64,000 bases of DNA, taken from assembly GCF_029360725.1 (NCBI RefSeq), contig NZ_JARKMY010000010.1, positions 62,001 to 126,000 on the forward strand, written 5' to 3'. The notes beneath the pieces were generated by a model. The model was not told the origin of the DNA, did not search any database, and saw nothing but the letters and a program-made list of their open reading frames with translations. The translations under genes and the position numbers were made by a program. Positions 1-8,082 of this stretch are shown here, piece after piece. This stretch comes from Chryseolinea sp. H1M3-3. Its GTDB lineage: Bacteria > Bacteroidota > Bacteroidia > Cytophagales > Cyclobacteriaceae. Within the stretch, counting starts at the first letter, position 1; each line of letters starts with the position of its first letter.

Positions 1-1966
1 CCACAAACAGAAAGAACAATGCTAGTATAAGGGCATATTTCCATAATGGAGTGCCCAAATATCGCTCCTTTATTTCGTTGCTGAAAGCCTCTTGAGAACC
101 AACTTTAAAAATTGTAATGTTATCGCCATCTCCTAAAAGTTCTTTCATATCCGCTCCATCGTATTGATCTAACAATGACTCTCTTTTATCAACGTTAAAC
201 GCTACCAGGCCTACTGTGTCACGATTTGCCACAATTTTATAAAAACCCTTAGTAATCGAAAATTTAGGCAGATCAAAAATTATCTGTTCGTTTAACTTTC
301 TTTGGGCGGGAACGATTTCTTCCTCACCTATCCAACGTAGAGGCTCTTCGCCCTGGAGACTATCCGCGCGCATTTGAATATAACTTTCTTTCAACGTATA
401 GTACAATTTCGCTTCGTTTCTAATGCTGCTGGATGCAATGCGATACATGACCGGGACAAATAGCGCGTGATTAAAAAAGTCAGTTTGCCCAGGCTGGAGA
501 GCCGTTGCGGCTACATATAATTTACCGCCCTGATCAAAACGAGACAAAAAGGGCTGATCGTTTTTGAAACGTAAAATGGCGGAACGATCGCTCCCCCAAT
601 CGAGCAATTTGCTGGCTCTCGGCATCGCGATGGCTACTGATTTTTCTTCAAAAACGTTTTCAAAAAACGGGTTAGAGAAGTCGGGTTTATCGAGTTCCTC
701 TTGGGTAACCTTTTCAGGAACATTAACCAGCGGGAGTTGCAGGAAATTTTTCAAACTCGCAACGTCCGGATTACTACCTGGGAAGAAAAGTATCGTTCCG
801 GAACCTACTAAATAATTCCTCAATGCCTCGCCCAACGGTACATCTATGCTATTTAGTCCATTCAAGACCACCAGGTCGGCCTGACGTAACAGGCTATAAT
901 TAAAATTACTTACTGCATAAGAGGAAAAATTAAAAATTTGTTCATTTCCAAAGACCTTTTCTACAACGGTTCGGGTGTCTGAACTACGAATTTCGAGGAC
1001 GGTAATTTTATCTGTAAAGTTCAGGGCCAGGTAAAAATCATTATCAAACGTGATGGGAAAATCATTGAATGACAGCTTACCTTCATTCAGTCCTGAAAGG
1101 CTTGAAGAAAGATCAAAACTGCTTTCTGCAGTACCTTTTGCCGGAATGGTAACTGACGTAGTAGCCGCCTGAATATCGTTTATTGAAAGCTTCAGGTTTA
1201 ATCGCTCGGCATCTTTATCGCCATCATTTCGGACCTTTATATGCAATATATTTTTTCCGCCTCCGGCGGCAAATGGGTTCTCTAAATGAGCTGTATCCAC
1301 AAAAACGTTGGATTGCTTGCTGAATTGAATAGGAACCAGATGCAGCTTAGATATACTGTCCCAAAAAACAATTGGACCCTGAGTTGATTTTTGCAAATCA
1401 GAAATCCAGAATACCTCCTGATTTCGCGATGTACGAGACTGAGATATCCTGTCAACCACTTCTTTCTGTGTTCGGCTTACGGGCGACAACCGAATTTGAG
1501 TAAGCAGATCGAGAATCTCTGGTTTAGTTTTATAAGTATTGGATGTTGGCGCAAAATCGTTCGTTATCAATTTGTATCGTGTATCGGGTGGAAACAAGTC
1601 AACAATACTTCGCGCAAATGACGTTGCCACTTCAATGCCCCGGCTCTTATCATCGGTTTGCGCGGACATGCTCTGGGAATTATCGAGGTACAAAATAATA
1701 TTGCGGCCGTTACCCAGTTGTTCTGCAGCAGGTATAATCGGTTGACAAAATGTAATAACCAGAAAAAATAAAAACATCAACCTGGAGAGCAAAACCAGAT
1801 AGTGTTTCAATCGTCTTTTCGCGGTGGTGGCCTCTTTTACCTCTCTTAAAAATCTGTTATTTGAAAAAAAGACCTGCGTTGTTTTACGAAAATTGAATAA
1901 ATGAACAATGATTGGTATAGCGAGGGCTAGCAAGGCCCATAGAAAAGAAGGATATAAAAAACTCAT
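1..1966 (-). CDS. BatA/VWA-domain membrane protein, 3' end outside the window
   Basis: The reading frame runs without a stop from an ATG at 1966 to the left edge, so at least 655 residues are visible and the C-terminus is missing. The N-terminus (MSFLYPSFLWALLALAIPII) and the following FNFRK segment are typical of the BatA/aerotolerance-regulator N-terminal membrane domain. A second hydrophobic stretch leads into a von Willebrand A domain with the MIDAS-type motif YLDNSQSMS. A further hydrophobic helix (LWKYALILALFFLFV) is visible at the left edge. Bacteroidota proteins of this build are inner-membrane anchored with a large extracytoplasmic part; their function is poorly defined. Family assignment is firm, function is not. 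Confidence 0.85.
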   Translation of the reverse strand, partial: MSFLYPSFLWALLALAIPIIVHLFNFRKTTQVFFSNNRFLREVKEATTAKRRLKHYLVLLSRLMFLFFLVITFCQPIIPAAEQLGNGRNIILYLDNSQSMSAQTDDKSRGIEVATSFARSIVDLFPPDTRYKLITNDFAPTSNTYKTKPEILDLLTQIRLSPVSRTQKEVVDRISQSRTSRNQEVFWISDLQKSTQGPIVFWDSISKLHLVPIQFSKQSNVFVDTAHLENPFAAGGGKNILHIKVRNDGDKDAERLNLKLSINDIQAATTSVTIPAKGTAESSFDLSSSLSGLNEGKLSFNDFPITFDNDFYLALNFTDKITVLEIRSSDTRTVVEKVFGNEQIFNFSSYAVSNFNYSLLRQADLVVLNGLNSIDVPLGEALRNYLVGSGTILFFPGSNPDVASLKNFLQLPLVNVPEKVTQEELDKPDFSNPFFENVFEEKSVAIAMPRASKLLDWGSDRSAILRFKNDQPFLSRFDQGGKLYVAATALQPGQTDFFNHALFVPVMYRIASSSIRNEAKLYYTLKESYIQMRADSLQGEEPLRWIGEEEIVPAQRKLNEQIIFDLPKFSITKGFYKIVANRDTVGLVAFNVDKRESLLDQYDGADMKELLGDGDNITIFKVGSQEAFSNEIKERYLGTPLWKYALILALFFLFV

Positions 1967-2096
1967 CAGGACAAAACTAATTAAAAAATGTTGCCAGAAA
2001 GTCCCCCTTTACACGGTTAAAGGTATCCTTGTTTTAGGCGGCACCTAAACTACAACGCTATCGGCATCAGAAAATTCTTAAAAATCAGATAAATGG

Positions 2097-2130
2097 AAAA
2101 AAACCCGGCTGCTTAAGGCCGGGGTTTCCT
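2097..2130 (-). terminator. Rho-independent terminator of ssb
   Basis: On the minus strand a GC-rich stem (AACCCCGGCC pairing with GCCGGGTT) is followed by a T-run. It lies 17 bases beyond the ssb stop codon. Confidence 0.75.
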
Positions 2131-2146
2131 TCTAAATAACGTCTGG

Positions 2147-2482
2147 TTATTTCCGATCGAGCATCAACATTTCGGTGACATTAATTTCAGTTATGTAGCG
2201 CTTCTCCCCTGTACCAGTTTCATAGGCGCGGTGTATGAGCTTACCTTCTACAGCAACCTCTTTACCTTTTTTCAGATATTGACCTGCAACATCTGCAAGT
2301 TTTCCCCAAATAACCAGGTTATGCCATTGGGTATCTTGCACTTTTTCACCTTTTTGGTTTTTGTAGGAATCGGTGGTCGCAATGGTGAATGTCGCCATTT
2401 TCTTTCCACTTTCGAACGTACGGACTTCCGGATCTTTACCGAGGTGGCCAATTAGTTTTACACTGTTTCTTAGATTTGTCAT
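2147..2482 (-). CDS. ssb: Single-stranded DNA-binding protein
   Basis: The product binds single-stranded DNA in replication, repair and recombination. The 111-residue protein is one OB fold beginning MTNLRNSVKLIGHLGKDPEV, with the conserved block DTQWHNLVIWGKLAD and a beta strand near VEGKLI. It is shorter than standard SSB (about 150-180 residues) and has no disordered tail ending in the acidic DDDIPF-type tip that recruits partner proteins, so it is probably an accessory SSB. A start at 2506 would add eight residues (MLNFKLYV); 2482 was chosen because family members start just before NSVxLIG. It is divergent from the zinc-ribbon gene at 2638. Confidence 0.9.
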   Translation of the reverse strand: MTNLRNSVKLIGHLGKDPEVRTFESGKKMATFTIATTDSYKNQKGEKVQDTQWHNLVIWGKLADVAGQYLKKGKEVAVEGKLIHRAYETGTGEKRYITEINVTEMLMLDRK

Positions 2483-2497
2483 AACGTATAATTTAAA

Positions 2498-2599
2498 GTT
2501 TAACATACAATTTGAAATTCGATCCGGCTTTGATTTTGTGCCCTGCGAACTGATGGAACAAAGGTGGAGGTAGAAAAATATTCGATTTGTATGTTAAAC
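2498..2599. promoter_or_regulatory. 13-bp inverted repeat in the ssb/zinc-ribbon divergent spacer
   Basis: GTTTAACATACAA (2498-2510) and its exact reverse complement TTGTATGTTAAAC (2587-2599) face each other across 76 bases. A partial third copy, TTGTATGTTA, lies at 2646-2655 near the start of the right-hand gene. The symmetric placement suggests a shared promoter element or operator for the divergent pair. This is inference from position only. Confidence 0.4.
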
Positions 2600-2637
2600 A
2601 CTTACTTTCGATTATATTCGTTTGTTGTCATTTGTAA

Positions 2638-3015
2638 ATGTTCCGTTGTATGTTATTAAAAGAAGAAAAGAGCTGCCAGGAATGCGGCAGGGTAATTATC
2701 GGGCGAATCGACAAAAGATTTTGCTCGGATCAATGTAGAAATTCCTTCAACAACCGGTTAAACAGTGATGTCACCAATTACGTCCGCAACATCAATAATG
2801 CTCTGCGGAAAAATCGGCGCATCCTTATGGAGCTTAATCCGGACGGCAAAGCGAAGATGAGTCGCGACCGGCTTTTGTCCAAGGGATTTGACTTTGGACA
2901 TTATACAAGTTCTTACCGGACTAAGGATGGCGCGCAATACTTCTTTTGCTATGAGCAAGGGTACTTACCTATGGAAAAAGACTACTACCTGCTTGTAGTT
3001 AAGAAGGGATTCTAA
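2638..3015 (+). CDS. Small zinc-ribbon protein of unknown function
   Basis: A 125-residue basic protein with CQEC near the start and CSDQC about 15 residues later, a likely four-cysteine zinc ribbon. It continues into a helical segment rich in Asn and Arg and a C-terminal part with aromatic residues (QYFFCYEQGYL). Zinc ribbons of this kind bind nucleic acid or protein. Position opposite ssb hints at DNA metabolism, but no function is assigned. The ATG at 2650 (MLLKEEKS) is an equally good start, being only three residues before the first conserved part. Confidence 0.7.
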   Translation: MFRCMLLKEEKSCQECGRVIIGRIDKRFCSDQCRNSFNNRLNSDVTNYVRNINNALRKNRRILMELNPDGKAKMSRDRLLSKGFDFGHYTSSYRTKDGAQYFFCYEQGYLPMEKDYYLLVVKKGF

Positions 3016-3479
3016 AAACAACGGTAGGGCCACTTTAAGACACGGAATCCCCAATCATAGGGGCTACACGCTGTTTGGATGCGTATATGATAGCGTTATA
3101 GGCTTAAAATTAGGTTTACCACCCTATCCATACCCTATTTTTCGCTTCTACCCAGGCAGTGAAGAGAGAAAGAATTCACAATGCTTGCATTCTAAGGAGG
3201 ATCCTAATAACTTGTTATAATTATTCCTCGCTAACCGTTAAGCCAACATCCTGGAGCTGCGTTAGGTATTTACCAGATCCCTTATTGGCAGAAACGTACT
3301 TAGAAATGAACCTTATGGTGAAAGATGGATTTGCATCAGCCCAACCTCCCTTATGGACTTGTTCCTTAATGGGCACTTATTTATCCAACTGCTACGATAC
3401 AGAACTTAGTACATCAGAAATATTGGAGCTTTAAAATCAAAAAATCAAAAACAAATCTGAACCTTTACATCTTAAACCT
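3016..3479. other. Gene-poor spacer, 464 bases
   Basis: The spacer separates the zinc-ribbon gene from the HNH gene. The only coding candidate I see is the minus-strand 51-codon frame at 3221-3376, listed separately. A plus-strand GTG-started frame over 3159-3434 looks like noise. A short CCCC-AATCATA-GGGG hairpin lies near 3050. No tRNA or repeat is visible. Confidence 0.5.
3221..3376 (-). CDS. Possible small protein or gene remnant, 51 residues
   Basis: A minus-strand frame starts with GTG and ends in TAA. Its composition looks protein-like: Lys, Gly, aromatic and hydrophobic residues alternate, as in HKGGWADANPSFTIRF and SGKYLTQLQDVGLT. An in-frame stop lies directly upstream of the GTG, and no Shine-Dalgarno site is obvious. 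It could be a genuine small gene, or the tail of a decayed one, since it sits in a spacer next to an HNH endonuclease gene. I recognise no family. Confidence 0.3.
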   Translation of the reverse strand: MPIKEQVHKGGWADANPSFTIRFISKYVSANKGSGKYLTQLQDVGLTVSEE

Positions 3480-4052
3480 ATGGCTAAAACAAGTAAACCA
3501 ACCAAACTTAAACTTCTACCAGGTGAAACATGGAAGGAGTTGAAATTAAAGAAAGGAACAACCACCAAGCGTTATTCCGTTTCTGACAAAGGACGAATTG
3601 TTAGTTTCAAAACAAAATTAGAGGATGGCTATGTGCTTAAGCCCCGGCTCACGCAAGGTTATCCAAGCATAACGATCGGCCGGGAAGAGACAAGACAAAA
3701 TTATTATATCCACCGTTTAGTCGCTGAATACTTTTGCAAGCAATCTTCATCAAGCCACAATTTTGTGATTCATGTTGACCATAAAAAGGAGAATAATAAA
3801 GCATCTAACTTGAAATGGGTTAAGCATGATGATCAAATCCAACATGCGCTGAAAGATCCTAATGTCATTGTAAGAATGAATCCGGACGAAGGACCAAAAT
3901 TAACTACTGATAAAGTAAAACAAATCAAGGTAGCGCTCTTCAAATCGAAAAAGCAACCTACGCTCAAGGCGCTAGCAAAAAAATTCAAAGTTTCTGACAT
4001 GCAAATTCACCGGATCAAAACCGGCGAAAACTGGAGTCACGTAAAAGTGTAA
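3480..4052 (+). CDS. HNH endonuclease with NUMOD4-type N-terminus and C-terminal helix-turn-helix
   Basis: A 190-residue basic protein. Residues around 15-55 (GETWKELK, YSVSDKGRIVSF) match the NUMOD4 DNA-binding motif of homing-type HNH enzymes. The HNH core follows: YYIHRLVAEYFC, then HVDHKKENNKASNLKWV with the His/Asp pair and structural Asn. The C-terminal segment (LKALAKKFKVSDMQIHRIKTG) reads as a helix-turn-helix. Such enzymes cut DNA and often belong to mobile introns or phages. Here it stands alone in a spacer with its own terminator and no visible intron or host-gene break. Family is confident; mobility is unknown. Confidence 0.85.
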   Translation: MAKTSKPTKLKLLPGETWKELKLKKGTTTKRYSVSDKGRIVSFKTKLEDGYVLKPRLTQGYPSITIGREETRQNYYIHRLVAEYFCKQSSSSHNFVIHVDHKKENNKASNLKWVKHDDQIQHALKDPNVIVRMNPDEGPKLTTDKVKQIKVALFKSKKQPTLKALAKKFKVSDMQIHRIKTGENWSHVKV

Positions 4053-4053
4053 T

Positions 4054-4086
4054 AAAAAAGCCCCTTATACAGGGGCTTTTTTATTT
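4054..4086 (+). terminator. Bidirectional terminator between HNH gene and Hsp20-like gene
   Basis: The stem AAAAAAGCCCC-TTATAC-GGGGCTTTTTT is symmetric with T-runs on both strands. It lies between two convergent stop codons, so it can serve both genes. Confidence 0.85.
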
Positions 4087-4089
4087 GTG

Positions 4090-4464
4090 CTAATCTCCGC
4101 TTGTTTTAATCTTTCTATGATAACCGTTGGCCAGCGCATTGAAAGGTAATGTAATCACCAACGCCTCTCCTTCTATCGATGAATTAATTTTACCTATTTC
4201 AATAAAATATGGTAACGTTCGATTGTATATAGTATAGGGCAACCGTATGTGTTTTCCTGCTGAACTAATATTCAGGAAATAGAAAACATTAAGCGTATTA
4301 TTATTTACTTCCACTTCGATTGAATCCGGATTGATACTTGGCACCTTAATCCGCATTTCGCGAGCATCTTCCCGTTGACTGACTGAAATCTGGGGCTCGC
4401 TGATCCCTCCATGCAATGTGTTTAAAACATCCACGGAAGTCAGTATGTCTAATCTGTTTTCCAT
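4090..4464 (-). CDS. Hsp20/alpha-crystallin-like small protein
   Basis: The 124-residue protein has an alpha-crystallin-like layout: a variable N-terminus, a beta-rich core with IKVPSINPDSIEVEVNNNTL and a late strand IEGEALVITLPF. That alternation of short strands and the final EGxLxITLP-type block are typical of the Hsp20 fold, which holds unfolding proteins. Conservation is weak, so a divergent Hsp20-like protein is safer than a true chaperone. The start at 4464 is supported by an AAGGAG site 5 bases upstream; an upstream in-frame ATG at 4524 lacks one. Confidence 0.65.
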   Translation of the reverse strand: MENRLDILTSVDVLNTLHGGISEPQISVSQREDAREMRIKVPSINPDSIEVEVNNNTLNVFYFLNISSAGKHIRLPYTIYNRTLPYFIEIGKINSSIEGEALVITLPFNALANGYHRKIKTSGD

Positions 4465-4602
4465 GTTTTCTCCTTTTTTACTGGAGAATCTCAACGACCA
4501 TACCATCCGCAAATAATCCTTCATTTCGCGTCAGAATGACATAAAAGCTTCTTTCTGGCGACCGAAACCTGACAAAACCATCAAAAATTTCAGCTTGGTT
4601 TA

Positions 4603-7600
4603 CTATCGTTCAATAATGGAAATAGGGAAATCATTACCGGTTATATATCCAGTGGGATACTGCGCCTGTCCGCCATACTGCTTGGTAAGTTCTGGAACAC
4701 GGTCCTCCATGTAAAATTTCAATTCATTGACGGTTATCTTTCTGTCACCATTATCCGCCTTTCCATCTAATGCTTCGAGTAAGGCGTAGGTAAAGACACC
4801 ATGTTTCAGCGCTTCAAACTCCGTGGCCAACTGCTTCGTACCACTGGAAGCAATCATCACAACGCCAGAGCTACGCGCTAATTGAACCATTGCCTTTTCG
4901 TCGGTAGCGACACCCCGCGTGCTTAATGACTTCAAAGCACCTCCGGAGTGGCAAGCATCCATGAGCACAATTTGTTTTTGCGATTTAATCTGTGTGAGAA
5001 ATCCTCGGATATCGGTGGCTGAAATTCCCCGCGCATGGAGTTGCTCAGGATCGCCATAAAACTTCGTTATATCTGTGGGCACCAAATAGTATTCCTCATT
5101 ATTTTCTTCATCCAAGGTACCATGGCCGGCGTAGTAAAACATAAAAACATCCTCGGGCTTCGCTCGCGAAATCATGGCTTTAAATGCTGACGTTATATTT
5201 TCCTTTGTCGCTTCCTCGTCATATATCTCTAAACGGTTTACACTCTTGAAGATGCTCTTGCTTCTTTCGTTCAATTTTTCCACAAAAGAAAATGCGTCCG
5301 GCTGGGCATAGTTCAGATTATAAGCACTGTTCTTGTATTTATTGATCCCGACAGCTAAGACGTGTAGTGTAGAAGTGGCAATTACCTCTCCGGTATACTC
5401 AATCACCAATTCATCGGACCGTGACTCAATCTTTTGAAAGTTCATGACTTTCACACGAAATTCGTTCGTCTCGTTAAACATTTCCACGGCATAGGTTTTC
5501 GAACGCTTTTCACCCGCTCGGGAAGTTTTTACATCCTTATCGCTAATAATAAGTTTATCATTTTGATAGATGTTAACTTCTTTAACACCACCCCCGCCAT
5601 CATAAATATCAACCGTGATCGGTATTGTCCGAGCCTGGGTGAAAAATTTACCTTTATCATACTTCAGTAAATCAGTAGCGCGTGTAGTTACGGTGATGTC
5701 AAAAAAAGCAACGGAAGGGCGATGCAATTTACTTAAATCAAAAATACGCTCTCCTGATTCACGCAGGATGTCCTCCACCCGCTTTCCTTCCTTGATACTA
5801 TTGCTGACTTCCGTTGGCCGGTATAAAATTTCAAAGTACTGTTCCGCTGAATAAAAATCAGCCAACTGGGTAATTCCGCGGTTAATATGCCATCCGAAAT
5901 ATTGGCCACCATCTGAAGAGCAAGAAAAATAGCCCCTTGGTGTCCAGCAAATCCATTCATAGTCTTCTGTGATAAATAAAGAAGCAAAGGGAATTACCTG
6001 TTCACCAAGCGTTTTAAAAACCTCCTCAATATTTTTGTATACTTTATTTCCTGACGCTTTCAAAAAAGCAATAACATCCATCCATGCTTTTTTTGTTGGC
6101 TCTTTGGTGAGTGAATCAATTGGTAACGAAGTAAAAAACGAAGCCCACTCTTCACCTTCAAAAGTTTGTCTCAGACTCGGCGCGAACCCGCTTTCAGATA
6201 ATTTCCATAAAATAATGGATTGATCTTCGCCTCCTGAGGCCAAATATTTTCCATCTGCGCTAACGGAGATAGACCGTACCGCCCCATAGTGACCAACAAA
6301 TTCTTTGCTCAAAAAACCATTTCTATCAAACATTTTCAATGAAAAATCACTGGCGACAATTACGCTGCCGTCAGCTAAGGCATGATAGTCGAGTATGCGG
6401 CCATCCTGATTTTCATCCGTTTGAATTTTCTTACCTTTTGGCAGATCTAACGTGTTTGGCCCTGTTCTAGAAATACCTTTAATTATTTCCTTACCTTCCG
6501 ATTTAAGAGCAGACGGAGTTCTATTGATCGTCAGAGATTCAAAATCAAAACTAGCTTTGTAGAGCGGCTTTTTATCCTTTGCAAGTTCCTGGGATATTAA
6601 AAGTTCCATACCAGGTCCGAAGGCAATATCTTGAATGGCATTACCTTTCCCTTTAATTTTTCTAACGGTAAGGCCATTGATCGGATTCCACAAAATGATC
6701 TCGTTGTTGACGCCTCCCGCTGACGCAACAACGTAGTTTCCTTTTAAAGAAGGAGCAAATGCAGCACTAAACACAGTGTTATCATGGCCGGTAAAATCAG
6801 CGAATTTATTTCCCGCTGGAATTCCCCAGCTTGTTCCTTTGCCAATTACATCGAGCCCTACCATGATTTTTGAATCGGCAGAAAAAGCGATTGCATTGAT
6901 TGGATTTTCAAGGTTATCAAATTCTTTCACGACAGTTCCATCCGCACGCCACAATATCAATTCATTTTCATAACTGCTGCTGGCCAGAAAGGAACCATCC
7001 AATGTATAAACAATTTTATCGATAGCTCCCTTGTGCTTCTTCAAGGTTCGCGCGGTAAATTTTGTTATTCCTTTGTCAATTCCTGCCAATCCATAAATCA
7101 GAATATCACTACTCTCATGAGCCACCGCAAGATCCTGCGTAACTTTATTAAATGCTACACACGAAACAGGGGAAGGAACAGTAATGGTAGAAATAACGGA
7201 TAGCTTAGACGCAGCATCAACTTTCCAGATCTTCACCGTATTATCGGCGCTTCCACTTGCAAGATATTTTCCTGAACCATTGAAGCTCAAACTGTTGATT
7301 ACATCGGCATGACCTACCGCCGTGCTTACCTGGATTCCTTTTTCAAGGTCAATAAGAATTATATAATTTTCCGTTTCAGATTCGACTTTGTATCCAGCAA
7401 CAGCCAGCAACTTACCATCAGGAGAAAGTGCTGAAGCATAAAACATACCTTCCGGACCGTCTCCAATTTGCGATTCAAATTTTTTCATCATGGCGCCGGT
7501 TTCCGTATTCCAGGTTCGAATTGTTTTATCCTCCGAAACAGAAATAATTTGCGAACCGTCAGGACTGAAAATAACGTTATGAATTTTGGCCGAATGACCT

Positions 7601-7701
7601 TGCGGATTGACGACAATTCGCGGCGCCTGCGCATAACTATATATAGATAGCGTAATGAGCAGGATAACAGTAATGACTTTTTGGCTCACCGTGGTGGACA
7701 T
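4603..7701 (-). CDS. Exported WD40-repeat protein with C-terminal caspase-like (C14) peptidase
   Basis: The 1032-residue product begins with a signal peptide (MSTTVSQKVITVILLITLSI, then YSYAQ). Residues about 25-480 form WD40 repeats, with blades ending in SEDKTIRTW, GSADNTVKIW, YENELILW, GVNNEIILW and GEDQSIILW. A beta-rich linker follows. The last 270 residues are a caspase/metacaspase domain starting THVLAVGINKYKN, with the catalytic dyad His860 (YYAGHG) and Cys917 (DACHSGG). Metacaspase-like C14 peptidases usually cleave after Arg or Lys; the WD40 propeller probably binds a partner or substrate. The signal peptide places it outside the cytoplasm. Substrate unknown. It is divergent from the subtilase gene at 8083. 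Confidence 0.93.
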   Translation of the reverse strand: MSTTVSQKVITVILLITLSIYSYAQAPRIVVNPQGHSAKIHNVIFSPDGSQIISVSEDKTIRTWNTETGAMMKKFESQIGDGPEGMFYASALSPDGKLLAVAGYKVESETENYIILIDLEKGIQVSTAVGHADVINSLSFNGSGKYLASGSADNTVKIWKVDAASKLSVISTITVPSPVSCVAFNKVTQDLAVAHESSDILIYGLAGIDKGITKFTARTLKKHKGAIDKIVYTLDGSFLASSSYENELILWRADGTVVKEFDNLENPINAIAFSADSKIMVGLDVIGKGTSWGIPAGNKFADFTGHDNTVFSAAFAPSLKGNYVVASAGGVNNEIILWNPINGLTVRKIKGKGNAIQDIAFGPGMELLISQELAKDKKPLYKASFDFESLTINRTPSALKSEGKEIIKGISRTGPNTLDLPKGKKIQTDENQDGRILDYHALADGSVIVASDFSLKMFDRNGFLSKEFVGHYGAVRSISVSADGKYLASGGEDQSIILWKLSESGFAPSLRQTFEGEEWASFFTSLPIDSLTKEPTKKAWMDVIAFLKASGNKVYKNIEEVFKTLGEQVIPFASLFITEDYEWICWTPRGYFSCSSDGGQYFGWHINRGITQLADFYSAEQYFEILYRPTEVSNSIKEGKRVEDILRESGERIFDLSKLHRPSVAFFDITVTTRATDLLKYDKGKFFTQARTIPITVDIYDGGGGVKEVNIYQNDKLIISDKDVKTSRAGEKRSKTYAVEMFNETNEFRVKVMNFQKIESRSDELVIEYTGEVIATSTLHVLAVGINKYKNSAYNLNYAQPDAFSFVEKLNERSKSIFKSVNRLEIYDEEATKENITSAFKAMISRAKPEDVFMFYYAGHGTLDEENNEEYYLVPTDITKFYGDPEQLHARGISATDIRGFLTQIKSQKQIVLMDACHSGGALKSLSTRGVATDEKAMVQLARSSGVVMIASSGTKQLATEFEALKHGVFTYALLEALDGKADNGDRKITVNELKFYMEDRVPELTKQYGGQAQYPTGYITGNDFPISIIER

Positions 7702-7770
7702 AGGTTTATTTAGGTGACATTCAAGTCATCTCAAAAATGAGACTACAAGCTTGTCAGCTTAGGAATTTTG

Positions 7771-7890
7771 TTACTTATTATTATGTTTCCTTAACGAATT
7801 CCGAGCATCAATTTTACATTTATGCTGATGATCGGCATACCAGAAAAGCAAACCATAAAACAAGATTAAAGTGCCAAAAACTATAAACAT
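7771..7890 (-). CDS. Possible single-pass membrane peptide, 39 residues
   Basis: ATG at 7890, TAA at 7771. The frame encodes one hydrophobic helix (MFIVFGTLILFYGLLFW) followed by a basic tail rich in His, Lys, Arg and Asn. The hydrophobic-then-basic order is what a small inner-membrane protein would show. It lies 69 bases upstream of, and on the same strand as, the WD40-caspase gene and might be cotranscribed with it. No family recognised. Confidence 0.4.
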   Translation of the reverse strand: MFIVFGTLILFYGLLFWYADHQHKCKIDARNSLRKHNNK

Positions 7891-8082
7891 TCTATATCAT
7901 GGTTGTTTAACAAATGTAGATCAAAGCCTTGCTTTGTGCTGGTAAGTATGCTTCAACTGGGTACGGAAGTAATGTCGGCAAGACTTTTGTCACATTTGGG
8001 CCGGAGCCGTTAGCATAATAACTGAAATTAGTAAACCTAATCACCTTATCTTTAAGCTTTTATAATTGATAAACATAGAATT
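7891..8082. promoter_or_regulatory. Divergent promoter region between caspase and subtilase transcripts
   Basis: Together with 7702-7770 this spacer separates divergent genes and must hold promoters for both. TATCTTTAAG at about 8048 resembles the Bacteroidota -7 element TAnnTTTG but is imperfect. I see no strong inverted repeat. Confidence 0.3.

Noticed and set aside
3159-3434. 91-codon plus-strand frame
   Set aside because: It starts with GTG, has no recognisable pattern and overlaps a better minus-strand candidate.
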